DNA of 43,300 bases from Cuspidothrix sp046080565 (GCA_046080565.1 JBJTUF010000210.1:1-43300), one strand, 5' to 3'; positions 32,456-41,373 are shown, counted from the first letter of the stretch. The notes: generated by a model from the letters alone, not told the origin. Made by a program: numbers and translations.

Positions 32456-32881
32456 ATGTTAAGTCCTAGAAGAACTAAATTCCGCAAGCAACAACGCGGA
32501 CGCATGGAAGGTCTTGCCAGCCGTGGTAGTACCCTCAACTTTGGGGACTTTGGACTCCAAGCCCAAGAACCATCTTGGATTACCTCACGGCAAATCGAAG
32601 CTTCCCGTCGGGCGATGACTCGTTATATTCGTCGGGGCGGTAAAATCTGGATTCGTATTTTCCCAGATAAACCTATTACGATGCGTCCTGCTGAAACCCG
32701 GATGGGATCTGGTAAAGGTTCTCCAGAATTCTGGGTAGCTGTAGTCAAGCCCGGCCGGATTATGTTTGAAATCGCCGGTGTTGCTGAAGAAACTGCCCGC
32801 GAAGCTATGCGATTGGCTGACGCTAAATTACCAATCAAAACCAAATTTATTGTGCGCTCTCAACCACAGGAGCAGGAGTAG
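32456..32881 (+). CDS. rplP: 50S ribosomal protein L16
   Basis: A 141-residue L16, contacting tRNA at the A and P sites. MLSPRRTKFRKQQRGRMEGL and the conserved KPITMRPAETRMGSGKGSPE are diagnostic. The ATG follows tandem ACTGACA units with no ribosome binding site. Its 3' end carries GGAG sequences for rpmC, only three bases downstream. Confidence 0.97.
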   Translation: MLSPRRTKFRKQQRGRMEGLASRGSTLNFGDFGLQAQEPSWITSRQIEASRRAMTRYIRRGGKIWIRIFPDKPITMRPAETRMGSGKGSPEFWVAVVKPGRIMFEIAGVAEETAREAMRLADAKLPIKTKFIVRSQPQEQE

Positions 32882-32884
32882 GTT

Positions 32885-33100
32885 ATGCCTCTTCCCAAAA
32901 TTGCGGAAGCTAGAGAATTAAGTGACGAACAACTGGCCGAGGAAATTGTCGCCGTTAAAAAACAACTATTTCAGTTGCGTTTGCAAAAAGCCACTCGACA
33001 GCTAGAAAAGCCTCACCAGTTTAGACACGCCCGCCATCGTCTCTCCCAACTTCTAACAGTAGAAGGAGAACGCAAACGGGCAGCCAGCAAATCAGACTAA
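32885..33100 (+). CDS. rpmC: 50S ribosomal protein L29
   Basis: A 71-residue helical L29 near the tunnel exit. LSDEQLAEEIVAVKKQLFQL followed by RLEKPHQFRH-like sequence (QLEKPHQFRHARHRL) is the family pattern. A GGAG lies inside rplP just before the three-base gap, so it is coupled to rplP. Confidence 0.95.
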   Translation: MPLPKIAEARELSDEQLAEEIVAVKKQLFQLRLQKATRQLEKPHQFRHARHRLSQLLTVEGERKRAASKSD

Positions 33101-33118
33101 GAATAAAAGCAGGAGATT

Positions 33119-33370
33119 ATGGCAGTCAAAGAACGAGTTGGCTTGGTAGTGAGCGATAAAATGCAAAAAACCGTGGTGGTAGCCATAGAAAACCGCGCTC
33201 CTCACCCCAAGTACGGCAAAATCGTAGTTCAAACCCGCCGCTACAAAGTTCACGATGAAGACAATGCGTGTAAAGTAGGCGATCGCGTCAGGATTCAAGA
33301 AACTAGACCCCTTAGTAAAACTAAGCGTTGGCAAGTTACAGAAATCCTCAACGTCAAAGCTACAACGTAA
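33119..33370 (+). CDS. rpsQ: 30S ribosomal protein S17
   Basis: An 83-residue OB-fold protein that binds 16S rRNA early in assembly. KERVGLVVSDKMQKTVVVAI and the block DRVRIQETRPLSKTKRW are conserved. A GGAG precedes the ATG by a few bases. Confidence 0.97.
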   Translation: MAVKERVGLVVSDKMQKTVVVAIENRAPHPKYGKIVVQTRRYKVHDEDNACKVGDRVRIQETRPLSKTKRWQVTEILNVKATT

Positions 33371-33415
33371 CCCGTTGTCTAAACAGCTACAAAGACCCCA
33401 AAAGAGAGAGCAGTT

Positions 33416-33784
33416 GTGATTCAACCCCAATCTTATCTGAATGTCGCAGATAATAGCGGTGCTAAAAAGCTAATGTGCATCCGCGTATTAGGTGCAGGCA
33501 ACCGCCGTTATGGTGGCGTAGGCGATAGAATTATCGCTGTTGTTAAAGAGTCTTCACCCAACATGGCGGTAAAAAAGTCAGATGTTGTAGAAGCAGTAAT
33601 TGTGCGGACACGGAAAGCTATTAATCGTGATAGCGGCATGAGTATCCGCTTTGATGATAACGCCGCAGTGATTATCAATAAAGAAGGTAATCCTAGAGGT
33701 ACACGGGTATTTGGACCCGTAGCTCGAGAACTGCGTGACAAAAACTTTACTAAAATAGTTTCTCTGGCTCCGGAGGTGCTGTAA
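33416..33784 (+). CDS. rplN: 50S ribosomal protein L14
   Basis: A 122-residue L14 at the subunit interface. The start is GTG at 33416 (IQPQSYLNVADNSGAKKLMC) with an AGAGAGAG purine run ahead. GTRVFGPVARELRDKNFTKI is the conserved C-terminal block. Its TAA overlaps the ATG of rplX by one base. Confidence 0.97.
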   Translation: MIQPQSYLNVADNSGAKKLMCIRVLGAGNRRYGGVGDRIIAVVKESSPNMAVKKSDVVEAVIVRTRKAINRDSGMSIRFDDNAAVIINKEGNPRGTRVFGPVARELRDKNFTKIVSLAPEVL

Positions 33785-34134
33785 TGGCAAAACAGCCACA
33801 ACCCAAAGTTTTTCATAAAATGCACGTCAAAACTGGTGATACCGTCCAAGTTATCGCTGGTAAAGACAAAGGCAAAGTTGGTGAAGTGATTCAAGCACTA
33901 CCACAACTGAGCAAAGTGCTGGTCAAAGGTGTCAACATTAAAACCAAGCACGTCAAACCCCAGCAAGAAGGCGAATTAGGGCAAATAGTGATCAAGGAGT
34001 ATCCCATCCATAGCTCCAATGTTATGCTCTATTCCACCAAGCAAAACGTTGCTAGTCGAGTTTGCTACACTTTTACCTCCGAAGGAAAGAAAGTGAGAAT
34101 GCTTAAAAAAACAGGTGAGATTTTAGATAAATAA
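33784..34134 (+). CDS. rplX: 50S ribosomal protein L24
   Basis: A 116-residue L24 with a KOW motif (KTGDTVQVIAGKDKGKVGEV), an initiator of 50S assembly. It has a strong GGAGG inside rplN and a one-base TAATG overlap with it, so translation is coupled. Confidence 0.97.
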   Translation: MAKQPQPKVFHKMHVKTGDTVQVIAGKDKGKVGEVIQALPQLSKVLVKGVNIKTKHVKPQQEGELGQIVIKEYPIHSSNVMLYSTKQNVASRVCYTFTSEGKKVRMLKKTGEILDK

Positions 34135-34147
34135 CCCTGTAAACAGG

Positions 34148-34235
34148 TTGAGATTTTAGATTTGAATAGATTTAGATATTTTTAACTCAAAATCTCAAAT
34201 CCAAAAGCTAAAATTCCCTGACCAAGCCCAGGGAA
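34148..34235 (+). repeat. two hairpins in the rplX-rplE spacer
   Basis: The first pairs TTGAGATTTT (34148-34157) with AAAATCTCAA (34189-34198). The second pairs TTCCCTG (34214-34220) with CAGGGAA (34229-34235) around an eight-base loop. The second lies immediately before the AAGGA ribosome binding site of rplE and could modulate its access. Confidence 0.65.
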
Positions 34236-34251
34236 AATAAGGACAAACACT

Positions 34252-34800
34252 ATGGCCACAACAAGACTGAAAACTGTATATCAAGAGACAATTACCCCCA
34301 AATTGATTAATCAGTTTCAATACACCAACGTACATCAAGTACCCAAGGTGATTAAAGTAACTGTAAATAGAGGTTTGGGAGAAGCTGCTCAAAATGCTAA
34401 GGCACTAGAAGCATCTTTAAACGAAATTGCCCTAATCACTGGACAAAAACCTGTAGTTACACGGGCAAAGAAAGCGATCGCTGGCTTTAAAATTCGTCAA
34501 GGTATGCCTGTAGGCATTATGGTGACACTTAGAGGTGAGCGGATGTATGCTTTCTTAGATCGTCTGATCAACCTCACACTACCCAGAATTAGAGACTTTC
34601 GTGGTGTCAGTGCCAAAAGCTTTGATGGACGTGGTAACTACACTCTAGGTGTACGTGAACAGCTAATATTTCCAGAAGTCGAATACGACAGCATCGATCA
34701 AGTCCGTGGTTTAGATATTTCCATCATTACCACAGCAAAAACCGACGAAGAGGGCCGCGCCTTACTTAAGGAAATGGGAATGCCCTTTCGTGATCAATAA
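34252..34800 (+). CDS. rplE: 50S ribosomal protein L5
   Basis: A 182-residue L5, which binds 5S rRNA and contacts P-site tRNA. VTVNRGLGEAAQNAKALEAS, KAIAGFKIRQGMPVG and the C-terminal SIITTAKTDEEGRALLKEMG are conserved. AAGGA precedes the ATG. It begins a run with rpsH 20 bases on. Confidence 0.97.
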   Translation: MATTRLKTVYQETITPKLINQFQYTNVHQVPKVIKVTVNRGLGEAAQNAKALEASLNEIALITGQKPVVTRAKKAIAGFKIRQGMPVGIMVTLRGERMYAFLDRLINLTLPRIRDFRGVSAKSFDGRGNYTLGVREQLIFPEVEYDSIDQVRGLDISIITTAKTDEEGRALLKEMGMPFRDQ

Positions 34801-34820
34801 GTTCATCTAAAGAGGGAACG

Positions 34821-35222
34821 ATGGCGGCTAACGACACAATTGCAGATATGCTGACGCGCATCCGCAATGCCAATATGGCGAAGCATCAAACTACGCAAGT
34901 ACCAGCAACCAAAATGACTCGGAGTATTGCCAAGGTACTTCAAGAAGAAGGCTTTATTGCGGAAGTTGAAGAAGCAGGAGAAGGAGTAAAGCGTAACCTA
35001 GTTATTTCCCTGAAATACAAAGGTAAAAATCGCCAGCCCTTAATTACTGCCCTAAAGCGAGTGAGTAAACCAGGTTTACGTGTTTACTCCAACAGAAAGG
35101 AATTACCAAGAGTGTTAGGCGGTATCGGTATTGCCATTATTTCTACATCTAGTGGCATTATGACTGACCGCGAAGCACGCCGCCAAAATCTAGGTGGTGA
35201 AGTGCTTTGCTACGTTTGGTAG
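34821..35222 (+). CDS. rpsH: 30S ribosomal protein S8
   Basis: A 133-residue S8 of the 30S platform. DTIADMLTRIRNANMAKHQT and the C-terminal GGEVLCYVW motif are diagnostic. It has a good GAGGG ribosome binding site. In E. coli S8 represses the spc operon; the sequence here gives no test of that. Confidence 0.97.
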   Translation: MAANDTIADMLTRIRNANMAKHQTTQVPATKMTRSIAKVLQEEGFIAEVEEAGEGVKRNLVISLKYKGKNRQPLITALKRVSKPGLRVYSNRKELPRVLGGIGIAIISTSSGIMTDREARRQNLGGEVLCYVW

Positions 35223-35308
35223 TCGTCATTGGTCATTGGTCATTGGTCTTGCCAAAACAACGAACAATTGACAACTGACAAAAAACAACTGACAAAGAAC
35301 AAAAAATC
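35223..35308 (+). repeat. heptamer-repeat spacer rpsH-rplF
   Basis: Three tandem TCATTGG units at the 5' side are followed by AATTGACA and two ACTGACA units at the 3' side. CAAT in the second arm can pair with ATTG in the first. No Shine-Dalgarno precedes rplF. Confidence 0.7.
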
Positions 35309-35857
35309 ATGTCTCGTATTGGTAAACGTCCAATTACTATTCCCGCCAAAGTACAAGTGGCGATTGATGGTGTCAAAGTAGTGGTGAAAGGTCCTAAAGG
35401 TGAACTTTCCCGTGAACTACCTAATAATGTCATCCTCTCTCAAGAAGGAGAAACATTGTTAGTAACCCGTCGTGATGAAACCCGCAGCGCTCGTCAAATG
35501 CACGGTTTGAGCCGCACCCTAGTGGCTAACATGGTCGAGGGCGTTTCCCAAGGTTTTCAACGCAAATTGGAAATTCAAGGGGTTGGTTATCGCGCCCAAG
35601 TTCAAGGTCGTAATCTAGTTTTAAACATGGGTTACAGCCATCAAGTGCAAATTGAACCACCAGATGGCATTCAATTTGCCGTAGAAGGAACTACTAATGT
35701 CATAGTCAGTGGTTATGACAAAGAAATTGTAGGTAATACAGCAGCTAAAATTCGTGCCGTTCGTCCACCTGAACCCTATAAAGGCAAAGGTATTCGCTAT
35801 GCAGGTGAAGTGGTCAGACGCAAAGCTGGTAAGACTGGTAAGGGTGGTAAGAAGTAA
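35309..35857 (+). CDS. rplF: 50S ribosomal protein L6
   Basis: A 182-residue L6 near the sarcin-ricin loop. SRIGKRPITIPAKVQVAIDG at the start and the conserved PPEPYKGKGIRYAGEVVRRK near the end. The ATG follows an A-rich repeat spacer without a ribosome binding site. Only two bases separate its stop from rplR. Confidence 0.97.
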   Translation: MSRIGKRPITIPAKVQVAIDGVKVVVKGPKGELSRELPNNVILSQEGETLLVTRRDETRSARQMHGLSRTLVANMVEGVSQGFQRKLEIQGVGYRAQVQGRNLVLNMGYSHQVQIEPPDGIQFAVEGTTNVIVSGYDKEIVGNTAAKIRAVRPPEPYKGKGIRYAGEVVRRKAGKTGKGGKK

Positions 35858-35859
35858 AC

Positions 35860-36222
35860 ATGAAACTTACACGTAGAGAATCCAAACAGCGTCGTCATCG
35901 CCGCGTTCGCGGCAAAGTTAACGGTTCACCTGAACGCCCACGGTTATCTATATTCCGATCCAATGAGCATATCTACGCTCAAGTTATTGATGATACCAAC
36001 CAGGAAACAATAGTAGCGGCATCAACAGTAGAACCAGAATTAAAATCTCACATTGCTTCTGGAGCTAACTGTGAAGCATCTATACAAGTTGGCAAATTGG
36101 TGGCTGTACGCGCACTAGAAAAAGGAATCACCAAAGTGGTTTTTGATCGTGGTGGCAACCTTTATCATGGTCGCATTAAAGCACTAGCCGAGGCGGCACG
36201 TGAGGCTGGTTTAGATTTCTAA
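35860..36222 (+). CDS. rplR: 50S ribosomal protein L18
   Basis: A 120-residue L18 that binds 5S rRNA with L5. RRHRRVRGKVNGSPERPRLS and the C-terminal DRGGNLYHGRIKALAEAARE are the family blocks. It starts two bases behind rplF, probably by reinitiation. Confidence 0.97.
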   Translation: MKLTRRESKQRRHRRVRGKVNGSPERPRLSIFRSNEHIYAQVIDDTNQETIVAASTVEPELKSHIASGANCEASIQVGKLVAVRALEKGITKVVFDRGGNLYHGRIKALAEAAREAGLDF

Positions 36223-36299
36223 GTCCGTCAGTAGTCAATAGTCAGTAGCAACTGACAACTGACAACTGACAACTGACAACTGACAACTAAAAGAGAGCA
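36223..36299 (+). repeat. ACTGACA-repeat hairpin spacer rplR-rpsE
   Basis: AGTCAATAGTCAGT is followed by about five perfect tandem copies of the heptamer AACTGAC (about 36248-36286). The first arm is complementary to these units. An AAGAGAG ribosome binding site separates the array from rpsE. Confidence 0.8.
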
Positions 36300-36305
36300 T
36301 TGATT

Positions 36306-36830
36306 ATGGTAACCGGTCGTCGTAAAGCAAGCCGTACAAAAAAAGAAGAAACCACTTGGCAAGAGCGAGTTATCCAAATCCGCCGGGTGAGTAAAGTGGT
36401 CAAAGGTGGTAAAAAACTCAGCTTCCGTGCCATTGTCGTCGTCGGTAATGAACGTGGACAAGTTGGAGTAGGTGTTGGTAAAGCATCAGATGTAATTGGT
36501 GCAGTTAAAAAAGGTGTTGCTGATGGCAAAAAACATCTAATTGACATCCCTATCACCAAGTCTAATTCTATTCCTCACCCCATTGATGGTGTTGGTGGTG
36601 GAGCTAAAGTAATGATGCGTCCAGCCGCACCAGGTACAGGTGTAATTGCTGGGGGTGCTGTACGGACTGTATTAGAGTTGGCAGGAATACGTAATATTCT
36701 CGCTAAACAACTTGGTTCAAATAACCCTTTGAACAATGCTAGAGCCGCAGTCAACGCTCTATCTACCCTGCGGACATTAAGTGAAGTTGCTGAAGATCGC
36801 GGTATCGCCATTGAGAAACTCTATATTTAG
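36306..36830 (+). CDS. rpsE: 30S ribosomal protein S5
   Basis: A 174-residue S5, involved in decoding accuracy. WQERVIQIRRVSKVVKGGKK and the loop AAPGTGVIAGGAVRTVLELA are conserved. I chose the ATG at 36306, about nine bases behind AGAGAG. An in-frame TTG two codons upstream (36300) is too close to the ribosome binding site. Confidence 0.97.
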   Translation: MVTGRRKASRTKKEETTWQERVIQIRRVSKVVKGGKKLSFRAIVVVGNERGQVGVGVGKASDVIGAVKKGVADGKKHLIDIPITKSNSIPHPIDGVGGGAKVMMRPAAPGTGVIAGGAVRTVLELAGIRNILAKQLGSNNPLNNARAAVNALSTLRTLSEVAEDRGIAIEKLYI

Positions 36831-36879
36831 TAACCTTTGTATCAGATTCTCAATCTAAAATCTAAAATCACAAACCAAA
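36831..36879 (+). repeat. short AAATCTA-type spacer rpsE-rplO
   Basis: It contains TCTCAATCTAAAATCTAAAA, the AAATCTA heptamer type. No Shine-Dalgarno precedes rplO. Confidence 0.55.
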
Positions 36880-37323
36880 ATGAGACTTAATGATGTTAAG
36901 CCCCAAAAAGGCTCAAAAAAACGCCGTAAGCGTGTAGGTAGAGGTATTTCTGCTGGACAAGGTGCAAGTGCCGGTCTAGGTATGCGTGGTCAAAAATCCC
37001 GTTCTGGTAGCAGTACAAGACCGGGTTTTGAAGGTGGTCAACAACCATTGTATCGTCGGATACCAAAACTCAAGGGCTTCCCCGTCGTTAACCGGAAAGT
37101 TTACACTACGATTAATGTAGAGAAGTTAACCAATCTACCTCCTAATTCAGAAGTAACTTTGGAATCCTTGCAAGCAGCAGGTATCCTCACCGCTGTTAAA
37201 GGTCCATTGAAAATTTTGGGTAATGGAGAATTAACCGTTCCTCTTCAGGTCAAAGCAGCCGCTTTCACAGGCCAAGCGCGCACCAAAATAGAGGCTGCTG
37301 GTGGAAGTTGTACAACTGGATGA
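36880..37323 (+). CDS. rplO: 50S ribosomal protein L15
   Basis: A 147-residue L15. KPQKGSKKRRKRVGRGISAG and the glycine-rich GQKSRSGSSTRPGFEGGQQP are diagnostic. As in other cyanobacteria no rpmD (L30) lies before it. The ATG lacks a ribosome binding site. Confidence 0.97.
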   Translation: MRLNDVKPQKGSKKRRKRVGRGISAGQGASAGLGMRGQKSRSGSSTRPGFEGGQQPLYRRIPKLKGFPVVNRKVYTTINVEKLTNLPPNSEVTLESLQAAGILTAVKGPLKILGNGELTVPLQVKAAAFTGQARTKIEAAGGSCTTG

Positions 37324-37330
37324 AAGTCTG

Positions 37331-37476
37331 AACTATGATTTTTATGATTAGGATGATTTATATGATTAGGATGATGAATGTGATTTGGGTAATCATCTTC
37401 ATCAAATAAATCACTAAAAATCACAGTTCAGGCTACTTGATCATCTTCGTCATAATGAATCACGTAAATCATAGTT
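37331..37476. repeat. ATGATTAGG-type repeat with long inverted arms
   Basis: The rplO-secY spacer. AACTATGATTT (37331-37341) pairs with AAATCATAGTT (37466-37476). Inside are direct repeats of about 18 bases built on TATGATTAGGATGAT and complementary ATCATCTTC units, so the whole spacer can form a long irregular hairpin. Confidence 0.7.
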
Positions 37477-37498
37477 AAGACTTCAAAGGTAAAACTTT

Positions 37499-38812
37499 AT
37501 GATCAGTCGAGACAAAGCCCCAACGGCTCAAGAAACTTTTATGCAGATGGCGCAAGCAGCCGGACTGAGAGGTAGGCTGCTTGTTACTGTCGGTATTTTA
37601 ATTTTGGTTCGTCTGGGTATCTTTTTACCAGTACCGGGAATTAACCGCGAGCGCTTTTCTGAAGCTATAGCTGGGAATAATTCCATATTCGGTCTGTTGG
37701 ATATATTTTCGGGGCGGGGATTGTCTACTTTAGGCGTATTTGCCCTGGGAATTTTACCCTTTATTAATGCCTCCATTATCATTCAATTACTCACTGCTGC
37801 TGTTCCATCTTTAGAAAATTTACAGAAAAATGAAGGTGAAGCAGGTCGGCGGAAAATCTCACAAATTACCCGCTATGTAACTGTGGTTTGGGCAGTTATT
37901 CAAAGCGTGGCTTTTTCGGCATTATTCTTGCAACAATTCGCTCTTAATCCTGGTCCTGTGTTTGTCGCAGAAACAGCGATCGCCCTCACTGCTGGTTCAA
38001 TGTTCGTTATGTGGGCATCAGAACTGATTACAGAACGGGGGATCGGTAATGGTGCATCTTTGTTGATTTTTGTCAACATTGTCGCTTCCTTACCAAAATC
38101 TTTGGGTGATACCATTGACTTAGTACAAGTTGGTGGTAGGGAAATTGTCGGGCGGGTCATAGTTTTGGTGCTAGTTTTCTTGGCCACAATTCTGGGAATC
38201 GTCTTCGTTCAGGAAGGAATGCGCCGCATACCCATTATCTCTGCCCGTCGTCAAGTCGGTAGAAGAGTGTTGGCTGAACAACGCAGTTATTTACCCCTCC
38301 GCCTTAATTCTGGCGGTGTCATGCCGATTATTTTTGCAGCAGCAATCCTAAGTTTGCCACTTTTAGTTGCCAATTTCGCTAAAAATCAAGAATTAGCAAA
38401 CATTGTTAACACCTATCTCAGTCCAGGTGGTTCTGCACCTTGGGTATACGCACTTGTTTACTTAACCTCCATTGTTTTCTTTAGCTACTTCTATTCATCG
38501 TTGATTCTCAACCCAGTAGATGTAGCTCAAAATTTGAAAAAAATGGGTTCTAGTATTCCTGGTATTCGTCCTGGTAAAGCTACTAGTGAGTATATTGAAC
38601 GAGTCACAAACCGACTGACTTTTTTAGGAGCAATCTTTTTAGGCTTAGTGGCCATTATTCCTACAGCCGTAGAAAGTGCGTTGAAAGTACCAACATTTAA
38701 GGGACTTGGTGCAACATCTTTATTAATTTTGGTAGGTGTAGCAATTGATACCGCCAAACAAATCCAGACTTATGTTATCTCTCAGCGATATGAAGGAATG
38801 GTGAAACAATAG
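37499..38812 (+). CDS. secY: protein translocase subunit SecY
   Basis: A 437-residue channel of the Sec translocon with ten membrane helices in the plasma and thylakoid membranes. Conserved cues are FLPVPGINRE in the plug region, ITERGIGNGASLLIF and the cytoplasmic loop IISARRQVGRR. The ATG at 37499 follows AAAGGT. Its TAG overlaps the adk GTG by one base. Confidence 0.97.
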   Translation: MISRDKAPTAQETFMQMAQAAGLRGRLLVTVGILILVRLGIFLPVPGINRERFSEAIAGNNSIFGLLDIFSGRGLSTLGVFALGILPFINASIIIQLLTAAVPSLENLQKNEGEAGRRKISQITRYVTVVWAVIQSVAFSALFLQQFALNPGPVFVAETAIALTAGSMFVMWASELITERGIGNGASLLIFVNIVASLPKSLGDTIDLVQVGGREIVGRVIVLVLVFLATILGIVFVQEGMRRIPIISARRQVGRRVLAEQRSYLPLRLNSGGVMPIIFAAAILSLPLLVANFAKNQELANIVNTYLSPGGSAPWVYALVYLTSIVFFSYFYSSLILNPVDVAQNLKKMGSSIPGIRPGKATSEYIERVTNRLTFLGAIFLGLVAIIPTAVESALKVPTFKGLGATSLLILVGVAIDTAKQIQTYVISQRYEGMVKQ

Positions 38813-39366
38813 TGACGAGATTAATCTTCTTGGGACCTCCAGGAGCAGGAAAAGGAACACAAGCAAAAAACCTGGCTGAATTTTTACAGATTCCTCATAT
38901 TTCTACAGGTGATATTTTACGTCAAGCTATTCAAGAGAAAACAAATTTGGGAATGCAAGCCCAAAGTTTCATGGATAAAGGCGAATTAGTCCCAGATAAA
39001 TTAGTAGAAGATATGGTTCAGGAACGTCTGAAACAACCAGATGCTCAAACAGGCTGGATTTTAGATGGTTTTCCCCGTAAAGTTACACAAGCCAAGTTTT
39101 TGGGCGAACTGCTGATTAACCTCCATGAAGGAGATGAAAAGGTAATAAATCTAGATGCACCAGACGCGGTTGTAATTAAGCGATTACTAGGACGGGGACG
39201 TAAAGATGATACTGAGGAAGTAATTCGTCGCCGCTTAGAAATCTACCGCGATGAAACAGCACCTTTGATTAATTATTACAGCGATCGCCAAAAACTCTTA
39301 ACTGTCAACGGTAATCAGTCCCAAGAAGAAGTCTTTTCTGCTTTGCAAAATATCATAGCTGCTTAG
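38812..39366 (+). CDS. adk: adenylate kinase
   Basis: A 184-residue kinase interconverting ATP+AMP and 2 ADP. The P-loop GPPGAGKGT is at residues 8-16, STGDILR forms part of the AMP site, and LDGFPRK and the RRLEIYRDETAPLI helix follow. It is the short form without the zinc-binding lid, as in other cyanobacteria. The start is GTG at 38812, overlapping the secY stop by one base. Confidence 0.96.
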   Translation: MTRLIFLGPPGAGKGTQAKNLAEFLQIPHISTGDILRQAIQEKTNLGMQAQSFMDKGELVPDKLVEDMVQERLKQPDAQTGWILDGFPRKVTQAKFLGELLINLHEGDEKVINLDAPDAVVIKRLLGRGRKDDTEEVIRRRLEIYRDETAPLINYYSDRQKLLTVNGNQSQEEVFSALQNIIAA

Positions 39367-39568
39367 ATAAAAAAAGGGGTAGCGGTATGTATGGGTAGCA
39401 AGAAAATAAAAATTTTTTTAGCCTATTACCTCTACCCTCTCTTCTAGGTCAGGCGTAAGTCAATTTTAGCTAAGATATATTAATAAACTGCTGATATATT
39501 TTCTCTAACTGTGTTCTTTATGCCCATGCAACAAGGACAATAAGAGATTGTTGAGTTGAGGAAAAAAC

Positions 39569-39793
39569 TTGTCTAAGCAAGATTTAATTGAAATGGAAGG
39601 AACTGTCACCGAATCATTGCCTAATGCGATGTTTCGTGTTGACTTAGATAACGGATTTAATGTCCTAGCCCACATTTCTGGGAAAATTCGGCGTAATTAC
39701 ATCAAGATTTTACCTGGCGATCGCGTCAAAGTAGAATTGACCCCCTACGACTTAACCAAAGGTAGAATTACTTATCGTCTACGGAAGAAATAA
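39569..39793 (+). CDS. infA: translation initiation factor IF-1
   Basis: A 74-residue OB-fold protein binding the 30S A site. The start is TTG at 39569 ([20 protein letters not shown]), with GAGG eight bases ahead. No ATG fits the conserved N-terminus. TTG starts are rare, and here one may keep IF-1 output low. It is preceded by a 202-base spacer containing a pyrimidine-rich tract and so may have its own promoter. Confidence 0.96.
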
Positions 39794-39904
39794 ATCTATG
39801 TAGAGGATCTTACCATAAATCAACTGGTATTTTTCTAGTTACATAACTGAAATATTTCTTCTAGAAATGCTATAATTTACTATTTGGAGTCAATTTTAAA
39901 AGGG

Positions 39905-40018
39905 ATGAAAGTAAGAGCCTCAGTCAAGAAAATTTGTGAAAAATGTAGCGTGATCAAACGTCGTGGTCGCGTCATGGTGATTTGTGAAAATCCTAAACAC
40001 AAACAACGCCAAGGATAA
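39905..40018 (+). CDS. rpmJ: 50S ribosomal protein L36
   Basis: A 37-residue zinc-ribbon protein, MKVRASVKKICEKCSVIKRR and then a tail ending HKQRQG. The zinc ligands are Cys11, Cys14, Cys27 and the histidine near residue 32. It sits between infA and rpsM, the standard place. Confidence 0.96.
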   Translation: MKVRASVKKICEKCSVIKRRGRVMVICENPKHKQRQG

Positions 40019-40196
40019 ACATTAGCTATCAAAGTTAAAAACGCGATGATGACAGCAAAAGTAAGAAATGAAAACTGTTTGAATTTTCATTTTCAGGCTG
40101 TACCTCCTTCACTTGTAATTTGCTATGGCCTAATATCAGGTTTCGCCATCACGTTTTGTTAACTGCAATTAAGAAAATAATAGGGAGAGATTCATT

Positions 40197-40577
40197 GTGG
40201 CACGGATTTCCGGAGTAGACCTTCCACGTGATAAACGTGTTGAAATTGGTCTGACATACATTTACGGAATTGGCTTAACTAGATCACAGAAAATTCTTGC
40301 AGCTACTGGTGTAAATCCAGATACGCGCGTTAAAGACCTTTCTGATGCCGAGGTAACAGCCCTCAGAGGAGAAATCGAAAGCAACTATCAAGTTGAAGGA
40401 GATTTACGTCGCTTAGAAGGGATGAGCATTAAGCGTCTAGTTGATATTGGTTGTTACAGAGGTCGGAGACACCGCATGGGCTTACCAGTCCGTGGACAAA
40501 GAACTCGTACCAATGCCAGAACTAGACGTGGTAGAAGACAGACCGTGGCAGGTAAGAAGAAAGCTCCTGGCAAATAA
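40197..40577 (+). CDS. rpsM: 30S ribosomal protein S13
   Basis: A 126-residue S13 in the 30S head, contacting P-site tRNA. The start is GTG at 40197 (ARISGVDLPRDKRVEIGLTY) behind AGGGAGAG. The C-terminal basic tail RGQRTRTNARTRRGRRQTVA is typical. Confidence 0.97.
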   Translation: MARISGVDLPRDKRVEIGLTYIYGIGLTRSQKILAATGVNPDTRVKDLSDAEVTALRGEIESNYQVEGDLRRLEGMSIKRLVDIGCYRGRRHRMGLPVRGQRTRTNARTRRGRRQTVAGKKKAPGK

Positions 40578-40631
40578 TTTTTTTAACCTTGCTGCTTACA
40601 GCAGGTCGTACCTTCAATTTACTCAACAAAT

Positions 40632-41027
40632 ATGGCTAGACAACCAACTAAAAAAACCGGGAGCAAAAAGCAAAAACGTAACGTTCCCAACGGAATTGCC
40701 TATATTCAGTCTACTTTCAACAATAGCATTGTCACTATTACCGATCAAAATGGAGATGTCATCTCTTGGGCAAGTGCTGGTTCTAGTGGATTTAAAGGCG
40801 CGAAAAAAGGAACACCCTTTGCCGCACAAACTGCGGCTGAAAGTGCAGCTAGAAACGCTACATCCCAAGGTATGAGACAAATCGAGGTCATGGTTAGCGG
40901 TCCAGGTGCAGGTCGAGAAACAGCCATCCGAGCGCTACAAGGTGCAGGTTTAGAAATTACACTCATTCGGGATATTACCCCCATACCTCATAACGGTTGC
41001 CGTCCACCCAAGCGCCGCCGAGTGTAA
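40632..41027 (+). CDS. rpsK: 30S ribosomal protein S11
   Basis: A 131-residue S11 of the 30S platform near the E site. GIAYIQSTFNNSIVTITDQN and the C-terminal PIPHNGCRPPKRRRV identify it. No clear ribosome binding site precedes the ATG. Confidence 0.97.
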   Translation: MARQPTKKTGSKKQKRNVPNGIAYIQSTFNNSIVTITDQNGDVISWASAGSSGFKGAKKGTPFAAQTAAESAARNATSQGMRQIEVMVSGPGAGRETAIRALQGAGLEITLIRDITPIPHNGCRPPKRRRV

Positions 41028-41373
41028 ACAAAACCCAGTTTGGTCTGCCAAAAGGCATAACACCAACCAAATTATTCACAATTCCCTTAGTGGTTTGTCA
41101 TTTGGAACTATTTTCCCCAAGCGAACACATACCCAACTGAAACGCATGGGGTAAATAAGTCCGGTTAAGAATTATTTTCATAGTACGTTAGCTTTTTCAC
41201 TGGGAAAGGCTAGTCAACTTTGTAAAAATGAAACAATAATGCCTGTGGTTTTGAGGTATCAGCGTTAACTATATGTCAACACAAGAGATTACCTCAAAAA
41301 AACTCCAGAGCATCAAAGAAAATTCGAGAGGCAATTTGCCTTCTAGCAGCACCTTAACAAGGGAGGCTACTCC
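41028..41373 (+). promoter_or_regulatory. rpsK-rpoA leader with two stem-loops
   Basis: A 346-base spacer. TTTGGT/ACCAAA with inner GCC/GGC form a hairpin at 41039-41071. TTTTGAGGTA (41249-41258) and TACCTCAAAA (41290-41299) form a perfect 10-bp stem. A 42-residue frame (ATG at 41273, TAG ending 41401) overlaps the rpoA start. The spacer may hold a promoter or a translational control element for rpoA. Confidence 0.5.

Noticed and set aside
28484..36811. Many 60-130-codon frames on the minus strand opposite ribosomal-protein genes
   Set aside because: They lie wholly or mostly within well-supported ribosomal genes or run across their repeat spacers, have odd composition and no ribosome binding sites, and so are shadows.
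40441..40875. 144-codon plus-strand frame across rpsM and rpsK
   Set aside because: It runs out of frame through two conserved ribosomal genes.
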